The position numbers were made by a program, and so were the translations under genes. Under the pieces are notes generated by a model. The model was not told where the DNA came from. It made no database searches and saw only the letters and a list, made by a program, of their open reading frames with translations. DNA of 47,804 nucleotides from the NCBI GenBank assembly GCA_946497955.1, contig CAMMMH010000010.1:1-47804 (forward strand). The letters are read 5' to 3'. Position 1 is the stretch's first letter; every line of letters starts with the position of its first letter. Shown piece after piece: positions 7,190-15,313 of this stretch. Origin of the DNA: an uncultured Mycoplasmatota bacterium (GTDB lineage Bacteria > Bacillota_I > Bacilli_A > RF39 > UBA660).

Positions 7190-7319
7190 TGGTAGGTGAG
7201 AATTAACTAAGATCCTTTTGGAAAGCTAGTTCTAGAGTTTTGTAGGGATGACCTTTATCAAAATTAAGACCAAAGTAGGATGGTAACGTGTATTATACAC
7301 TCCTACAGTGGTCTTTTTT
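7139..7319 (+). promoter_or_regulatory. Alanine T-box riboswitch (alaS operon leader)
   Basis: All main T-box parts can be read. Base stem: AAAAC (7139-7143) with GTTTT (7237-7241). AGTGA motif: 7144-7148. Specifier loop: AGTA (7157-7160) opposite GAA (7221-7223), then A and the specifier GCT (7225-7227, Ala). Helices CAAAAG/CTTTTG (7161-7166, 7215-7220) and ATCTTA/TAAGAT (7170-7175, 7208-7213). Apical hairpin GTTAAT/ATTAAC (7185-7190, 7202-7207). The T-box bulge TGGT (7281-7284) is complementary to the ACCA end of a tRNA with discriminator A, as tRNA-Ala has. The competing terminator pairs GACCA, GTAGGA and GTGTA (7268-7272, 7275-7280, 7288-7292) with TACAC, TCCTAC and TGGTC (7296-7313) before a six-T run. 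Uncharged tRNA-Ala should allow read-through into 7344-12060. The leader begins inside the upstream coding sequence. Confidence 0.92.
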
Positions 7320-7343
7320 ATGTAATAATAGGAGTTGGTTTAG

Positions 7344-7892
7344 ATGAAGATATTTTTGTTAGCAGGTAAAGCTGGCTGTGGTAAAGATTTGCTTGGTAGT
7401 TATATGAAGACTAAATATGATTTTAAAGGTGATAGTGCTTGTATTCTTCATATAACGACACCTCTATATGAATATGCTAAAAACTATTTTAGTTGGGATG
7501 GTGATATGAGGGATAAACCAAGGGAGTTTTTACAAGAGATGGGAATTGAAGTAATTAGAAATACTTTACATAAAGATACATTTTTAGTAGATAGATTATG
7601 CGAGGATATAGATATATTAAAACATTACTTTGATGTCTTTATTATTACTGATGGTAGACTTGTTAGTGAATTTAATTTGTTAAGAGAAAGATTTCCTGAT
7701 ATTAAGATAATTCATGTAATTAGAGAAAATTATAATAATAATTTAACTGAAAAAGAGAGAAAACATATTACTGAGACAGATATGGATAATTATAAAGATT
7801 ATGATTATGTAGTTAATAATACTACTAAAGAAGAGTTATATAAAGAGGCAGATAAAATTATGGATATAGAAAGTGGGGTCGAATATTTATGA
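7344..7892 (+). CDS. P-loop nucleotide kinase-like protein
   Basis: The product is 182 aa. It starts with a Walker A motif, GKAGCGKD (8-15), in which Asp takes the place of the usual Ser/Thr after the Lys, as in some deoxynucleoside monophosphate kinases of phage type. A region at about 45-75 (SWDGDMRDKPREFLQEMG) resembles the substrate lid of that group. VFIITDGRL near 110 fits a Walker B-like strand, and IIHVIREN follows. The substrate cannot be told from sequence. It is the first gene after the alanine T-box, with AGGAG (7331-7335) about 8 bases before ATG 7344, and it overlaps the next gene by ATGA. Confidence 0.72.
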   Translation: MKIFLLAGKAGCGKDLLGSYMKTKYDFKGDSACILHITTPLYEYAKNYFSWDGDMRDKPREFLQEMGIEVIRNTLHKDTFLVDRLCEDIDILKHYFDVFIITDGRLVSEFNLLRERFPDIKIIHVIRENYNNNLTEKERKHITETDMDNYKDYDYVVNNTTKEELYKEADKIMDIESGVEYL

Positions 7893-8446
7893 AAAAACTA
7901 ATCGCAGTCGTTGGTATGAGTGGAACAGGTAAGAGCGTTGCAACCACTTACTTAGAAGACCAAGGTTATAAGAAGATATACTTTGGAGGAGTAATTTATG
8001 ATAAGATGAAAGAAGCAGGTATAGAGATTACTCCTGATAGTCAAAAAGAGTTTAGAGAAAATTTAAGAAAAGAGCATGGTATGGGAGTAGTTGCCAAGAT
8101 ACTCCTTCCTAAGATAAGTGATGCTTATAGTATAGGAGATACGGTTTTAGATGGACTTTATTCTTGGGATGAATATTTAATTCTTAAAGAAAGATTTAAA
8201 GATTTAAAGTTAATTTGTGTTTGCACAGATAAGAAAATTAGATATAATAGAGTTGAGTCAAGACCAGATAGACCTTTTAATCATGAAGATATTATTAAAA
8301 GAGATGTTGCCGAGATAGAAAACTCTGCTAAAGGTGGTCCTATTGCCTTTGCGGATTATTATATCTTAAATAATGGAGATCTTAATAGTTTTTATAAGAG
8401 ATTAGAAGAAATACTTAAAGATATAGAACAAGAAGGAGAGAAGTAA
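7889..8446 (+). CDS. AAA-type kinase, UPF0200/dephospho-CoA-kinase-like
   Basis: The product is 185 aa with Walker A GMSGTGKS (9-16). The order of motifs follows the UPF0200 group of predicted nucleotide kinases, best known from archaea: FGGVIYDKMKEAGIEITPDSQ (31-51), RKEHGMGVVAKILLPKI, VLDGLYSWDEY (a Walker B-like strand), an Arg-rich RYNRVESR lid and FADYYILNNGDL near the C-terminus. These proteins resemble dephospho-CoA and adenylate kinases, but their substrate is not established. It overlaps the preceding kinase gene by 4 bp and ends one base before alaS, so it is under the same T-box. It is not the usual coaE. Confidence 0.75.
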   Translation: MKKLIAVVGMSGTGKSVATTYLEDQGYKKIYFGGVIYDKMKEAGIEITPDSQKEFRENLRKEHGMGVVAKILLPKISDAYSIGDTVLDGLYSWDEYLILKERFKDLKLICVCTDKKIRYNRVESRPDRPFNHEDIIKRDVAEIENSAKGGPIAFADYYILNNGDLNSFYKRLEEILKDIEQEGEK

Positions 8447-8447
8447 T

Positions 8448-11138
8448 ATGAGATATATGACTAGTAATGAAATAAGAAAGATGTGGATTAAATATTTTGA
8501 AGAACACGGACATAAATATGTTAAGTCAGCCCCATTAATTCCTATTAATGATGATTCACTGCTTTGGATTAATGCCGGGGTTACACCTTTAAAAAAATAC
8601 TTTGATGGTACTGTTACACCAGAGTCTAGAAGAATTGTTAATATTCAAAAATGTATTAGAACTAATGATATAGAAAATGTAGGAGTTACTAAAAGACATC
8701 ATACATTCTTTGAGATGATGGGTAACTTTTCTATTGGTGATTATTTTAAAGATGAAGCGATAGAGTTTGCATATGAACTTTTAACTAGTAAAGATTGGTT
8801 TGATATACCTCTTGATAAACTTTATGTAACAGTCTATACAAACGATGCTGATGCCTATAATAAATGGGTTGAATTAGGTATGCCAAAAGACCATATTATT
8901 AAATTAGAAGGTAATTTCTGGGAAATAGGAGAAGGCCCATGTGGTCCTGATAGCGAGATATTCTATGATCAAGGTGAGAAGCTAGATCCTAATGGTGATG
9001 CTTGGGAAAAGTTTATTCATGATGAAGATCAAGACCGTTATGTTGAGATTTGGAATAACGTCTTTAGTCAATTTAACTCTAAACCAGGTGTTCCTCGTGA
9101 GAAGTATCAAGAACTTCCCCATAAAAATATTGATACAGGTGCAGGACTAGAAAGATGGGCCTGTATCTTCCAAGGTGTTGAATCTAACTTTGAGACTGAT
9201 CTATTTAAACCAATTATAGAGAAAATAGAAGAGTTAAGTGGCGTTTTATATAATGGAGAAGTAGCCTTTAAAGTAATAGCAGACCATATGAAAGCGGTAA
9301 CATTTGCGATAAGTGATGGGGCAAGCTTTGGAAATACTGGTAGAGACTATGTCTTAAGACGTTTAGTAAGACGTAGTGTTAGATTTGGTAGAACTTTAGG
9401 ATTTAGTGAACCATTCCTTTATAAACTAGTTCCTACTATCGTTAATGTAATGGGAGAAGCATATCCTGAATTAAAACAAAATTCTGGTGAAGTTGCAGTA
9501 TACATATTAGATGAAGAGAAATTATTCTTTAATACTCTAGAAGATGGAGAAAGACGTCTAAAAGAGATTATGAGTGATGATAATGATAAAGTAATTAGTG
9601 GTTATGATGCTTTTAGATTATATGATACTTATGGATTCCCATTAGAACTTACAGAAGAGATTGCAAATGAAAATGGGTATACTGTTAATGAACAAGAATT
9701 TAATGATTATATGGCTAAACAAAAGGAACTTGCTAAGAAAAATTCTCGTTCTAAGACATCTATGGCTAGTCAAAAGAAAGTCTTAATGGACTTTACTAAA
9801 CCATCAACCTTTGTTTATGGGCTATATCGCCTAAAGAGTAGTGTTCTTGCTATTGTTAGTAAAGATAAGTTAGAGAAATCTCTTGATCACTCTGGATATA
9901 TCATTTTAAAGAGAACCTGCTTCTACTCTGAGTCTGGTGGTCAAGTATCTGATACAGGTATGATTGTAGGTAAGAACTTTAAAGCAAGAGTAGTTGATGT
10001 TTTCAAAGGACCTAATGGACAACATATTCATAAGATAAAACTTTTAGATGGTATAATTCATGTTAATGATGAAGTTGAAGTAATAATAGATAAGCAAAGA
10101 AGAAAAGAGATTGAGGCAAATCACTCTAGTGTACATATCTTACAATATGCTCTACAACAAGTAGTTGATAAAAATATTAGACAAGCAGGTAGTTATGTAG
10201 ATGAAGAGAAACTTAGATTTGACTTTACTTGTCCATCTAAAATTAGTGATGAAGAGATAGTTAAAACAGAAGATTTTGTCAATAATATAATCAAAAAACA
10301 CGTCATAACATCTACTGAGACTATGCCACTTGATAAAGCGAAAGAATTAGGAGCGATGGCTTTATTCGGTGAGAAGTATGGTAGTACGGTTAGAGTTGTT
10401 AAAATAGATAAATCTATTGAACTTTGTGGTGGTACTCATGTTGCAAATACTAAAGATATAGGTAAGTTTGCCATCTTTAACTTTGAATCTAAAGGAAGTA
10501 ATACCTATAGAATAGAGGCAGTTACTGGTAATAGATTAGAGAATACTTTATTTGAAGTAATTAAACCTTATAATGATGAGATGGTTAAACTATTAATAAA
10601 AGCGAAAGAAATCCTTGCTCTTGCTAAAAGACAAAATATTAATTTAGATTTTGATGTCGAAATAGATAATAGTGCTCCAACTTCTTATAAAGATATTATC
10701 TATAATCAAAATGAACTTTCTTATGTTCAAAGTGAAGTTAAAACCTTAGAGAAGACTTATAATAATGAAGTAGAGAAGTTAACTTTATCAAGCTTAGATG
10801 CTTATCTTTCTAGAGTAAAAGAAATTGGTGGTAAGAAATTATTATACTTAGAACTTGATAATATCGAGATGTTCTTAGTAAAAGCCATGGCTGATAATTT
10901 ATGTAATAAATTTGATGAAGTAGTAGTTTTACTTGCTAATATTAAAGAAGATAATAGTGTTAACTTTATCTGTCGTAGTTCTATACCATCAGTTAATGCT
11001 GGATTTGTTGTAAAAAGTATTACAACTGCCTTTAATGGTAATGGAGGAGGTAGTCCTACATTTGCCCAAGGTGGTATTAAAGATAAGAGTCATTTAAAAG
11101 AGATAAAAAGTGCAGTAGAGGACTTAATTAATGAATAG
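8448..11138 (+). CDS. alaS: Alanine--tRNA ligase
   Basis: The product is 896 aa, close to the usual 870-900. The class II catalytic domain (about 1-240) has the RxxF-type motif region and KCIRTNDIENVG, HHTFFEMMGNFSIGDYF and the GAGLERW motif. The tRNA recognition domain follows to about 460. The editing domain has its metal-binding HSSVH (about 558-562) and CGGTH (about 659-663), so mischarged Ser- and Gly-tRNA-Ala should be cleared. The C-terminal DHHA1-like domain ends with GGGSPTFAQGG. It attaches Ala to tRNA-Ala in the cytosol. The start is ATG 8448, 7 bases after AAGGAG. Regulation by the T-box at 7139-7319, with a GCU specifier, matches the product. Confidence 0.98.
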   Translation: MRYMTSNEIRKMWIKYFEEHGHKYVKSAPLIPINDDSLLWINAGVTPLKKYFDGTVTPESRRIVNIQKCIRTNDIENVGVTKRHHTFFEMMGNFSIGDYFKDEAIEFAYELLTSKDWFDIPLDKLYVTVYTNDADAYNKWVELGMPKDHIIKLEGNFWEIGEGPCGPDSEIFYDQGEKLDPNGDAWEKFIHDEDQDRYVEIWNNVFSQFNSKPGVPREKYQELPHKNIDTGAGLERWACIFQGVESNFETDLFKPIIEKIEELSGVLYNGEVAFKVIADHMKAVTFAISDGASFGNTGRDYVLRRLVRRSVRFGRTLGFSEPFLYKLVPTIVNVMGEAYPELKQNSGEVAVYILDEEKLFFNTLEDGERRLKEIMSDDNDKVISGYDAFRLYDTYGFPLELTEEIANENGYTVNEQEFNDYMAKQKELAKKNSRSKTSMASQKKVLMDFTKPSTFVYGLYRLKSSVLAIVSKDKLEKSLDHSGYIILKRTCFYSESGGQVSDTGMIVGKNFKARVVDVFKGPNGQHIHKIKLLDGIIHVNDEVEVIIDKQRRKEIEANHSSVHILQYALQQVVDKNIRQAGSYVDEEKLRFDFTCPSKISDEEIVKTEDFVNNIIKKHVITSTETMPLDKAKELGAMALFGEKYGSTVRVVKIDKSIELCGGTHVANTKDIGKFAIFNFESKGSNTYRIEAVTGNRLENTLFEVIKPYNDEMVKLLIKAKEILALAKRQNINLDFDVEIDNSAPTSYKDIIYNQNELSYVQSEVKTLEKTYNNEVEKLTLSSLDAYLSRVKEIGGKKLLYLELDNIEMFLVKAMADNLCNKFDEVVVLLANIKEDNSVNFICRSSIPSVNAGFVVKSITTAFNGNGGGSPTFAQGGIKDKSHLKEIKSAVEDLINE

Positions 11139-12060
11139 TTATTTAATTAAAAGCAATGCTATTAGTCTTATAGATAAAAAAATAGATGAATTAATTAAAG
11201 AGTTAGGCTTTAATGATGCTAGCATTACTACTTATGACTTAGAAGAAGATAGTATTACTTCTTTAATAGAAGATGCTGATACTATCTCTTTTCTAACACC
11301 AAGTAAGGTAATAATAGGTAAAAATCTATCTAATAATAATCTAGATGATAAAAACATTAAAACCTTATCTAAATACTTAGATAATCCTAATAGTGATGTT
11401 TTATTAATCTTTGTAACTACTAATATAGATACAAGAAAGAAAAGTATTAAAGAAGTTATCAATAAACTTTCTTTAGTTAATATTAGTACAGATACAAAAA
11501 GCATAGTTAAAGACATATTAAAAGGCTATGATGTAGAATATAGAGTTATTAATCTATTAGATGAATATTATAAAGATGATTTAGAAAGACTTATTAGTGA
11601 GACTAAAAAACTAGCTTTAGCATTTATAAACACTAAGAAAATTACCTATAAAGAGGCCTTTGATTTACTAGTTAAACCTCTAAATAAACAGGATACCCTT
11701 GCTTTTGACCTAGTACGTGAGATAGCTTTAAAAGATAAGAAGAAAGCTTTAAATATTTATAATGAACTACTTAGTTATAATATCGAAAGTTATGCTTTAT
11801 TTGGACTATTAGAAAGTCAGTATAGACTACTTTATCAAGTAAAAGTCTTAAATAAAAGAAATATCTCCTATAACGATATGGCAAGTATTTTAGAAGTACA
11901 TCCTTTTAGAGTTAAGAAGACTTTAGAACTAGTTAGATATTATACCTTAAAAGAAATAAGAAAACTCCTTAAAAATCTTGCTGATATCGATTATAAAATT
12001 AAAAGTGGTATCTATGAAAATAATATAATTATAGATTTGTTAATATTAAATATTAAATAA
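11131..12060 (+). CDS. holA: DNA polymerase III subunit delta
   Basis: The product is 309 aa. It matches the HolA pattern for Firmicutes: an N-terminal AAA+-like region lacking a functional Walker A (MNSYLIKSNAISLIDKKIDELI), a strand with ADTISFLTPSKVIIGKNL (about 49-66), a helical middle domain (LDEYYKDDLERLISETKKLALAF) and a C-terminal collar domain with LFGLLESQYRLLYQVKVL and MASILEVHPFRVKKTLE. Delta opens the beta clamp within the clamp loader. It overlaps alaS by 8 bp, so its translation is probably coupled. Placing a replication gene under an alanine T-box is unusual. In relatives rpsT often lies nearby, but it is absent here. Confidence 0.9.
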   Translation: MNSYLIKSNAISLIDKKIDELIKELGFNDASITTYDLEEDSITSLIEDADTISFLTPSKVIIGKNLSNNNLDDKNIKTLSKYLDNPNSDVLLIFVTTNIDTRKKSIKEVINKLSLVNISTDTKSIVKDILKGYDVEYRVINLLDEYYKDDLERLISETKKLALAFINTKKITYKEAFDLLVKPLNKQDTLAFDLVREIALKDKKKALNIYNELLSYNIESYALFGLLESQYRLLYQVKVLNKRNISYNDMASILEVHPFRVKKTLELVRYYTLKEIRKLLKNLADIDYKIKSGIYENNIIIDLLILNIK

Positions 12061-12082
12061 AAGAAGGAGTTTTTGATATACT

Positions 12083-13066
12083 ATGACAAATGAATATGAC
12101 TTTGAATTATCTAAACAACTTAAATTTGCTATAATAAAAAATAATTTAATAAGTTATGCAAAGATGTGTGGCTCCCAAATTAATTTTTTTGAATTAAATG
12201 AACTTTATAGTATGTACTTGCGTAGAAAATATGAAAGAATACAAGAAAAAATCAAAGACTTAGAAAAAAAATACAATGTTACTATTGATCTTTCTCTTAA
12301 TTATTATGAGAATGTCTTTCTTAACTTTTCTTTAGATAACTTTGATAACCGAGAAATTTCTAGCCCATCCAGATTTATAGAGATTGTAATAAACTATAAA
12401 AATCAAAAATACCTTTTTCAAACCAATGAAAAAGATATAGATGATTATTATAATAATTCTGAAAGTAAGATTTCTAGTCCTTTATATTGTGTGGGTAAAC
12501 AAATTATAAATGTTCCAAACTTTTATAATTTAGAGCATGATATAATAGAACTATGTGTACAATATAAAGCATGTTTGGACGATATTGAAACTTTTTCTTA
12601 TACATCTTTAGATAGAAATATTATAAAAAAAGGAATAGAAAAAAATACATATAATATAAAAACACGTCAAATTAATTTTTCTTTTCAACCATTTATAATT
12701 GGTCAAAGAAAAAGACAAGATATGCATAGTTATTTGTTTAATCTTGATATACTATGTAAAGATTCTATAGAAGGTAACTATTTGTCAAACTGTCTGAAAA
12801 AAACATATTATTTTGATAATAAAAATTTTAGTATGCAGTATAATAGTGATGGGGAATTTTTAAAAGGAACTTGTAAAAATCGATATAAATATTTTCCTGG
12901 TGGAGATTACATTGAAATTTATGATCAAAATGATTTGTATTCTATTTTGTCTTTAATCAGAATTCCTATAACTGATTTGCCGGATTTTCTCTTAGAACAA
13001 TTAACTCCTAGTTTGTTAAAGAAAGAAGAAAAAGTAAAAAAGAAGACTATAATATGTAGGAAATAA
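12083..13066 (+). CDS. Hypothetical protein, 327 aa
   Basis: No family is recognised. It is a soluble protein with an N-terminal helical, coiled-coil-like stretch (about 45-70, RRKYERIQEKIKDLEKKY) and a beta-rich remainder, ending in a Lys-rich tail (KKEEKVKKKT). The AAGGAG site lies 13 bases before ATG 12083, longer than normal, so initiation may be weak. A TATACT element with upstream TG (12073-12081) just before the ATG might act as a -10 box. The gene uses more T-run and C/G-ending codons than its neighbours, so it may be an accessory gene. It could be read through from holA. Confidence 0.65.
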   Translation: MTNEYDFELSKQLKFAIIKNNLISYAKMCGSQINFFELNELYSMYLRRKYERIQEKIKDLEKKYNVTIDLSLNYYENVFLNFSLDNFDNREISSPSRFIEIVINYKNQKYLFQTNEKDIDDYYNNSESKISSPLYCVGKQIINVPNFYNLEHDIIELCVQYKACLDDIETFSYTSLDRNIIKKGIEKNTYNIKTRQINFSFQPFIIGQRKRQDMHSYLFNLDILCKDSIEGNYLSNCLKKTYYFDNKNFSMQYNSDGEFLKGTCKNRYKYFPGGDYIEIYDQNDLYSILSLIRIPITDLPDFLLEQLTPSLLKKEEKVKKKTIICRK

Positions 13067-13211
13067 AAATATAAATTATTAAAACTGATAAAGAGAAAAG
13101 ATGGATTGTATCAAACAATGGTCTAATAATTTAGAAGCTGAAAAAGTTACTAATAGTTAGAAAAGTTATATCATGTTAAATATGGTATGTGTAATGATAC
13201 TTGTAATATAA

Positions 13212-13257
13212 ATATCAAATAGATATGTTTGATATTTTTCTTTTCTCATGGTATAAT
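13212..13257 (+). promoter_or_regulatory. Terminator hairpin with embedded promoter
   Basis: ATATCAAA (13212-13219) and TTTGATAT (13228-13235) form a hairpin followed by T-rich sequence, a terminator for the 12083 gene. The second arm also carries the -35 box TTGATA (13229-13234), 17 bp before TATAAT (13252-13257), which drives the 13283 gene. The stretch from 13067 to 13211 holds nothing beyond a 19-codon frame at 13101 that I do not call. Confidence 0.75.
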
Positions 13258-13282
13258 ATGCATTACATAAAGGGGGGACATT

Positions 13283-13729
13283 ATGAAGAATTTAAAGAAA
13301 TATTCAAATCTTTATAAAGTAGTTTTAAAAAAATTTGTGCTTGGATGTGTTACTTCTTCTTTGGCAATTACAGGTGTTAGTGCCTTTAATAGTATAAGAG
13401 TTGAAAGTGAATTATTAAATGAGAAGAAAGAAAAAATAAGAAAAGAAAAAGAAGATTTAAATAATGAATTTGAAAGTTTATTATCTACTAGAGATTTAGA
13501 AATAAGTGAAGAAGCAAGTGCTGCTATAAATGCAATCTCTTTAGCTCCACTTAATATGACATACTTAGAAGATTTAGATATAACAAAAGATACTAGTATT
13601 TTAGATAATAATTATCAAATGCCTGATGTTTTAGGAAGAGAAAAACAAGAATTTTATCAGTGGTTATGGGAAGATAAAAGTTATGAAGTAGATTTATTTA
13701 ATAGTAGAGAGCTTGTAAAGCAAAGATAG
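13283..13729 (+). CDS. Membrane-anchored or exported coiled-coil protein, unknown
   Basis: The product is 148 aa with a strong AAGGGGGG ribosome site. The N-terminus is basic (KNLKKYSNLYKVVLKKF) and followed by a short hydrophobic segment (about 20-36, VLGCVTSSLAITGVSAF), which fits a signal peptide or anchor. Residues 38-68 form a charged helix (LLNEKKEKIRKEKEDL). The rest is acidic with Trp residues near the end (YQWLWEDKSYE). The Cys at about 23 is not in a clear lipobox. It shares its promoter (13229-13257) with the gene at 13742, 12 bp downstream. No family is recognised. Confidence 0.6.
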   Translation: MKNLKKYSNLYKVVLKKFVLGCVTSSLAITGVSAFNSIRVESELLNEKKEKIRKEKEDLNNEFESLLSTRDLEISEEASAAINAISLAPLNMTYLEDLDITKDTSILDNNYQMPDVLGREKQEFYQWLWEDKSYEVDLFNSRELVKQR

Positions 13730-13741
13730 AAGGTGGGAATT

Positions 13742-14980
13742 ATGGAAATTAAAAATGAAGAAAAAATAAAAAATGACTTATTGAAGAAAATGAATAATGC
13801 TACATCTATAGAAGAATTATTAGATTTAAAATGGCAGTTTACTAAAATTTTTTATACAAGATACTATACTGTTAAGGCCTTAACTTTCTATAAGAATGTT
13901 GAAAGAATTGCCTATGTTAATGCTCTTAGAAATATAACTAATATTGTTAATGATTTGATTAATAATAAGAGTATAGAAGAAATAAAAGATAAATATAATA
14001 CCACATTAAAATCTATTAAGAAAATGTTTAATCTCTATAGTAATAATGGTGCCTACCAAGATAGGACATTAGAAATGGTAAATAAAATGAATGCAACAAA
14101 AGAAGATGAAAAAGTAAATCACGATTTAGATTTCCTTTGTGCTAAAACAGCATTACAATTATTTATAGATAATGATGTTTATAATGCAGATGATGCTAAA
14201 GAAAAAGCTCATGTTAATTCTACTGATTATAGCTCCTATCTTAATCTTTTAAAAGATAAAAAACATCCACTCTATGATAAATATCATAATATTTCTATCA
14301 AACATAAGAGTATGTTGTATAAAGCTTTCTATAGAAAAAAGCAAGCTGAGACAAATGAAAGTATTGAAATAAGTAATTATACCAATAGAGAATTAATTAG
14401 CATTTTAAGTAATAGTCATTCCCAAGAATTTATAAATTTTACAGCTTATTACAATTTAAATAATATAGTATTTTCTTCTATTTTAAAGATGAATAAAAAT
14501 CTAATTTATGAAATCGCTAATAATAGAGAAAATGTATGGTACATATATAATTATTATGTTGATTTATATAGACAAGTAGCAGAAGAAGTAATTAGAGATA
14601 TTAAACTATTAAGTAAAGATAAATTTAAAGAACCACTTGATTTATATAAATATTATTCTAATAATTATAATCTTCTATATATCGCTAAAATTGCAAAAGA
14701 ACTTCCTAATTTAAAAAATAGTACTTTAATATTAAGATATGTAGAGAAGTTTTATAGTTTATTTGAAGTTTTAAATGAAAAAGAACTTAACATTATTAAA
14801 CTTAAAGGACAATTATTATGCCTTAGTAAGAATATTACTTTTACTAATAGTGATTTAAAAAATGCCGTTAATGATATTGAAGAAAAAGGAATGCCATTAT
14901 TAAAAGGAATACTTTATGGTTCTATTAAAAGACAAAAAGAATTAAAAGATGCTAAAGTTAGGAAGAAAACACTATGTTAA
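13742..14980 (+). CDS. Hypothetical helical protein, 412 aa
   Basis: ATG 13742 lies five bases after AAGGTGGG. An upstream in-frame GTG at 13733 is inside that site and unlikely to be used. The protein is almost wholly predicted alpha-helical, rich in Asn, Lys, Tyr and Ile, with no membrane segment. Segments such as SIEEIKDKYNTTLKSIKKMF (about 80-99) look like a helix-turn-helix-type unit, but I cannot assign DNA binding. It has the same general look as the large unknown paralogs at 31395-34982, without a clear alignment. It is the second gene of a two-gene operon with the anchored protein at 13283. Confidence 0.62.
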   Translation: MEIKNEEKIKNDLLKKMNNATSIEELLDLKWQFTKIFYTRYYTVKALTFYKNVERIAYVNALRNITNIVNDLINNKSIEEIKDKYNTTLKSIKKMFNLYSNNGAYQDRTLEMVNKMNATKEDEKVNHDLDFLCAKTALQLFIDNDVYNADDAKEKAHVNSTDYSSYLNLLKDKKHPLYDKYHNISIKHKSMLYKAFYRKKQAETNESIEISNYTNRELISILSNSHSQEFINFTAYYNLNNIVFSSILKMNKNLIYEIANNRENVWYIYNYYVDLYRQVAEEVIRDIKLLSKDKFKEPLDLYKYYSNNYNLLYIAKIAKELPNLKNSTLILRYVEKFYSLFEVLNEKELNIIKLKGQLLCLSKNITFTNSDLKNAVNDIEEKGMPLLKGILYGSIKRQKELKDAKVRKKTLC

Positions 14981-14993
14981 ATAATAATTTATT

Positions 14994-15002
14994 TGATATA
15001 AT
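14994..15002 (+). promoter_or_regulatory. Extended -10 promoter of the HipA-like pair
   Basis: TG followed one base later by TATAAT (14997-15002), about 24 bases before the start codon at 15026. No convincing -35 box is present, as expected for an extended -10 promoter. It gives the two-gene kinase unit its own transcript. Confidence 0.5.
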
Positions 15003-15025
15003 ATATTAAAGAGAGTTGATAAATT

Positions 15026-15313
15026 ATGGGTAATAATTATATTAAAACAAGACAAGGGACATTTCCTGTTACTGTTTTTGAAAAAGATATGTATGATGTT
15101 AATCTTCCTAAATATCTTGAGAATGATATTAAAGCTTTATTAAAAGGAATTAAAGAAAATAGTACACTACTTGATTGTTTAATGGACGAAGTATATGGTT
15201 CTATTAATGGAGCCTACTGGGATGGACAAATTAGTGAAGAACATGCTGATCATTTAAGAGAAAAGTATTTATTATTAAGTTGCAAGGAAAGTGATGATAA
15301 AGATGTTATATAA
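15026..15313 (+). CDS. Small partner of HipA/CtkA-like kinase
   Basis: The product is 95 aa, soluble and acidic at the end. The core, about 45-80 (LLDCLMDEVYGSINGAYWDGQ, then ISEEHADHLREKY), is helical. It reads like the small proteins encoded just before CtkA/HipA-type kinases in Clostridia and Bacilli, although I cannot name a family with certainty. Its frame overlaps the kinase gene by 20 bp, which implies coupled translation and a fixed ratio. By analogy with HipBA it could be the antitoxin or regulator of the kinase. It has no obvious Cro/C1 helix-turn-helix, so it would not be a classical HipB. Confidence 0.68.
   Translation: MGNNYIKTRQGTFPVTVFEKDMYDVNLPKYLENDIKALLKGIKENSTLLDCLMDEVYGSINGAYWDGQISEEHADHLREKYLLLSCKESDDKDVI

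Noticed and set aside
13101-13160. 19-codon frame after the 12083 gene
   Set aside because: Weak ribosome site and no promoter; likely chance or a remnant.
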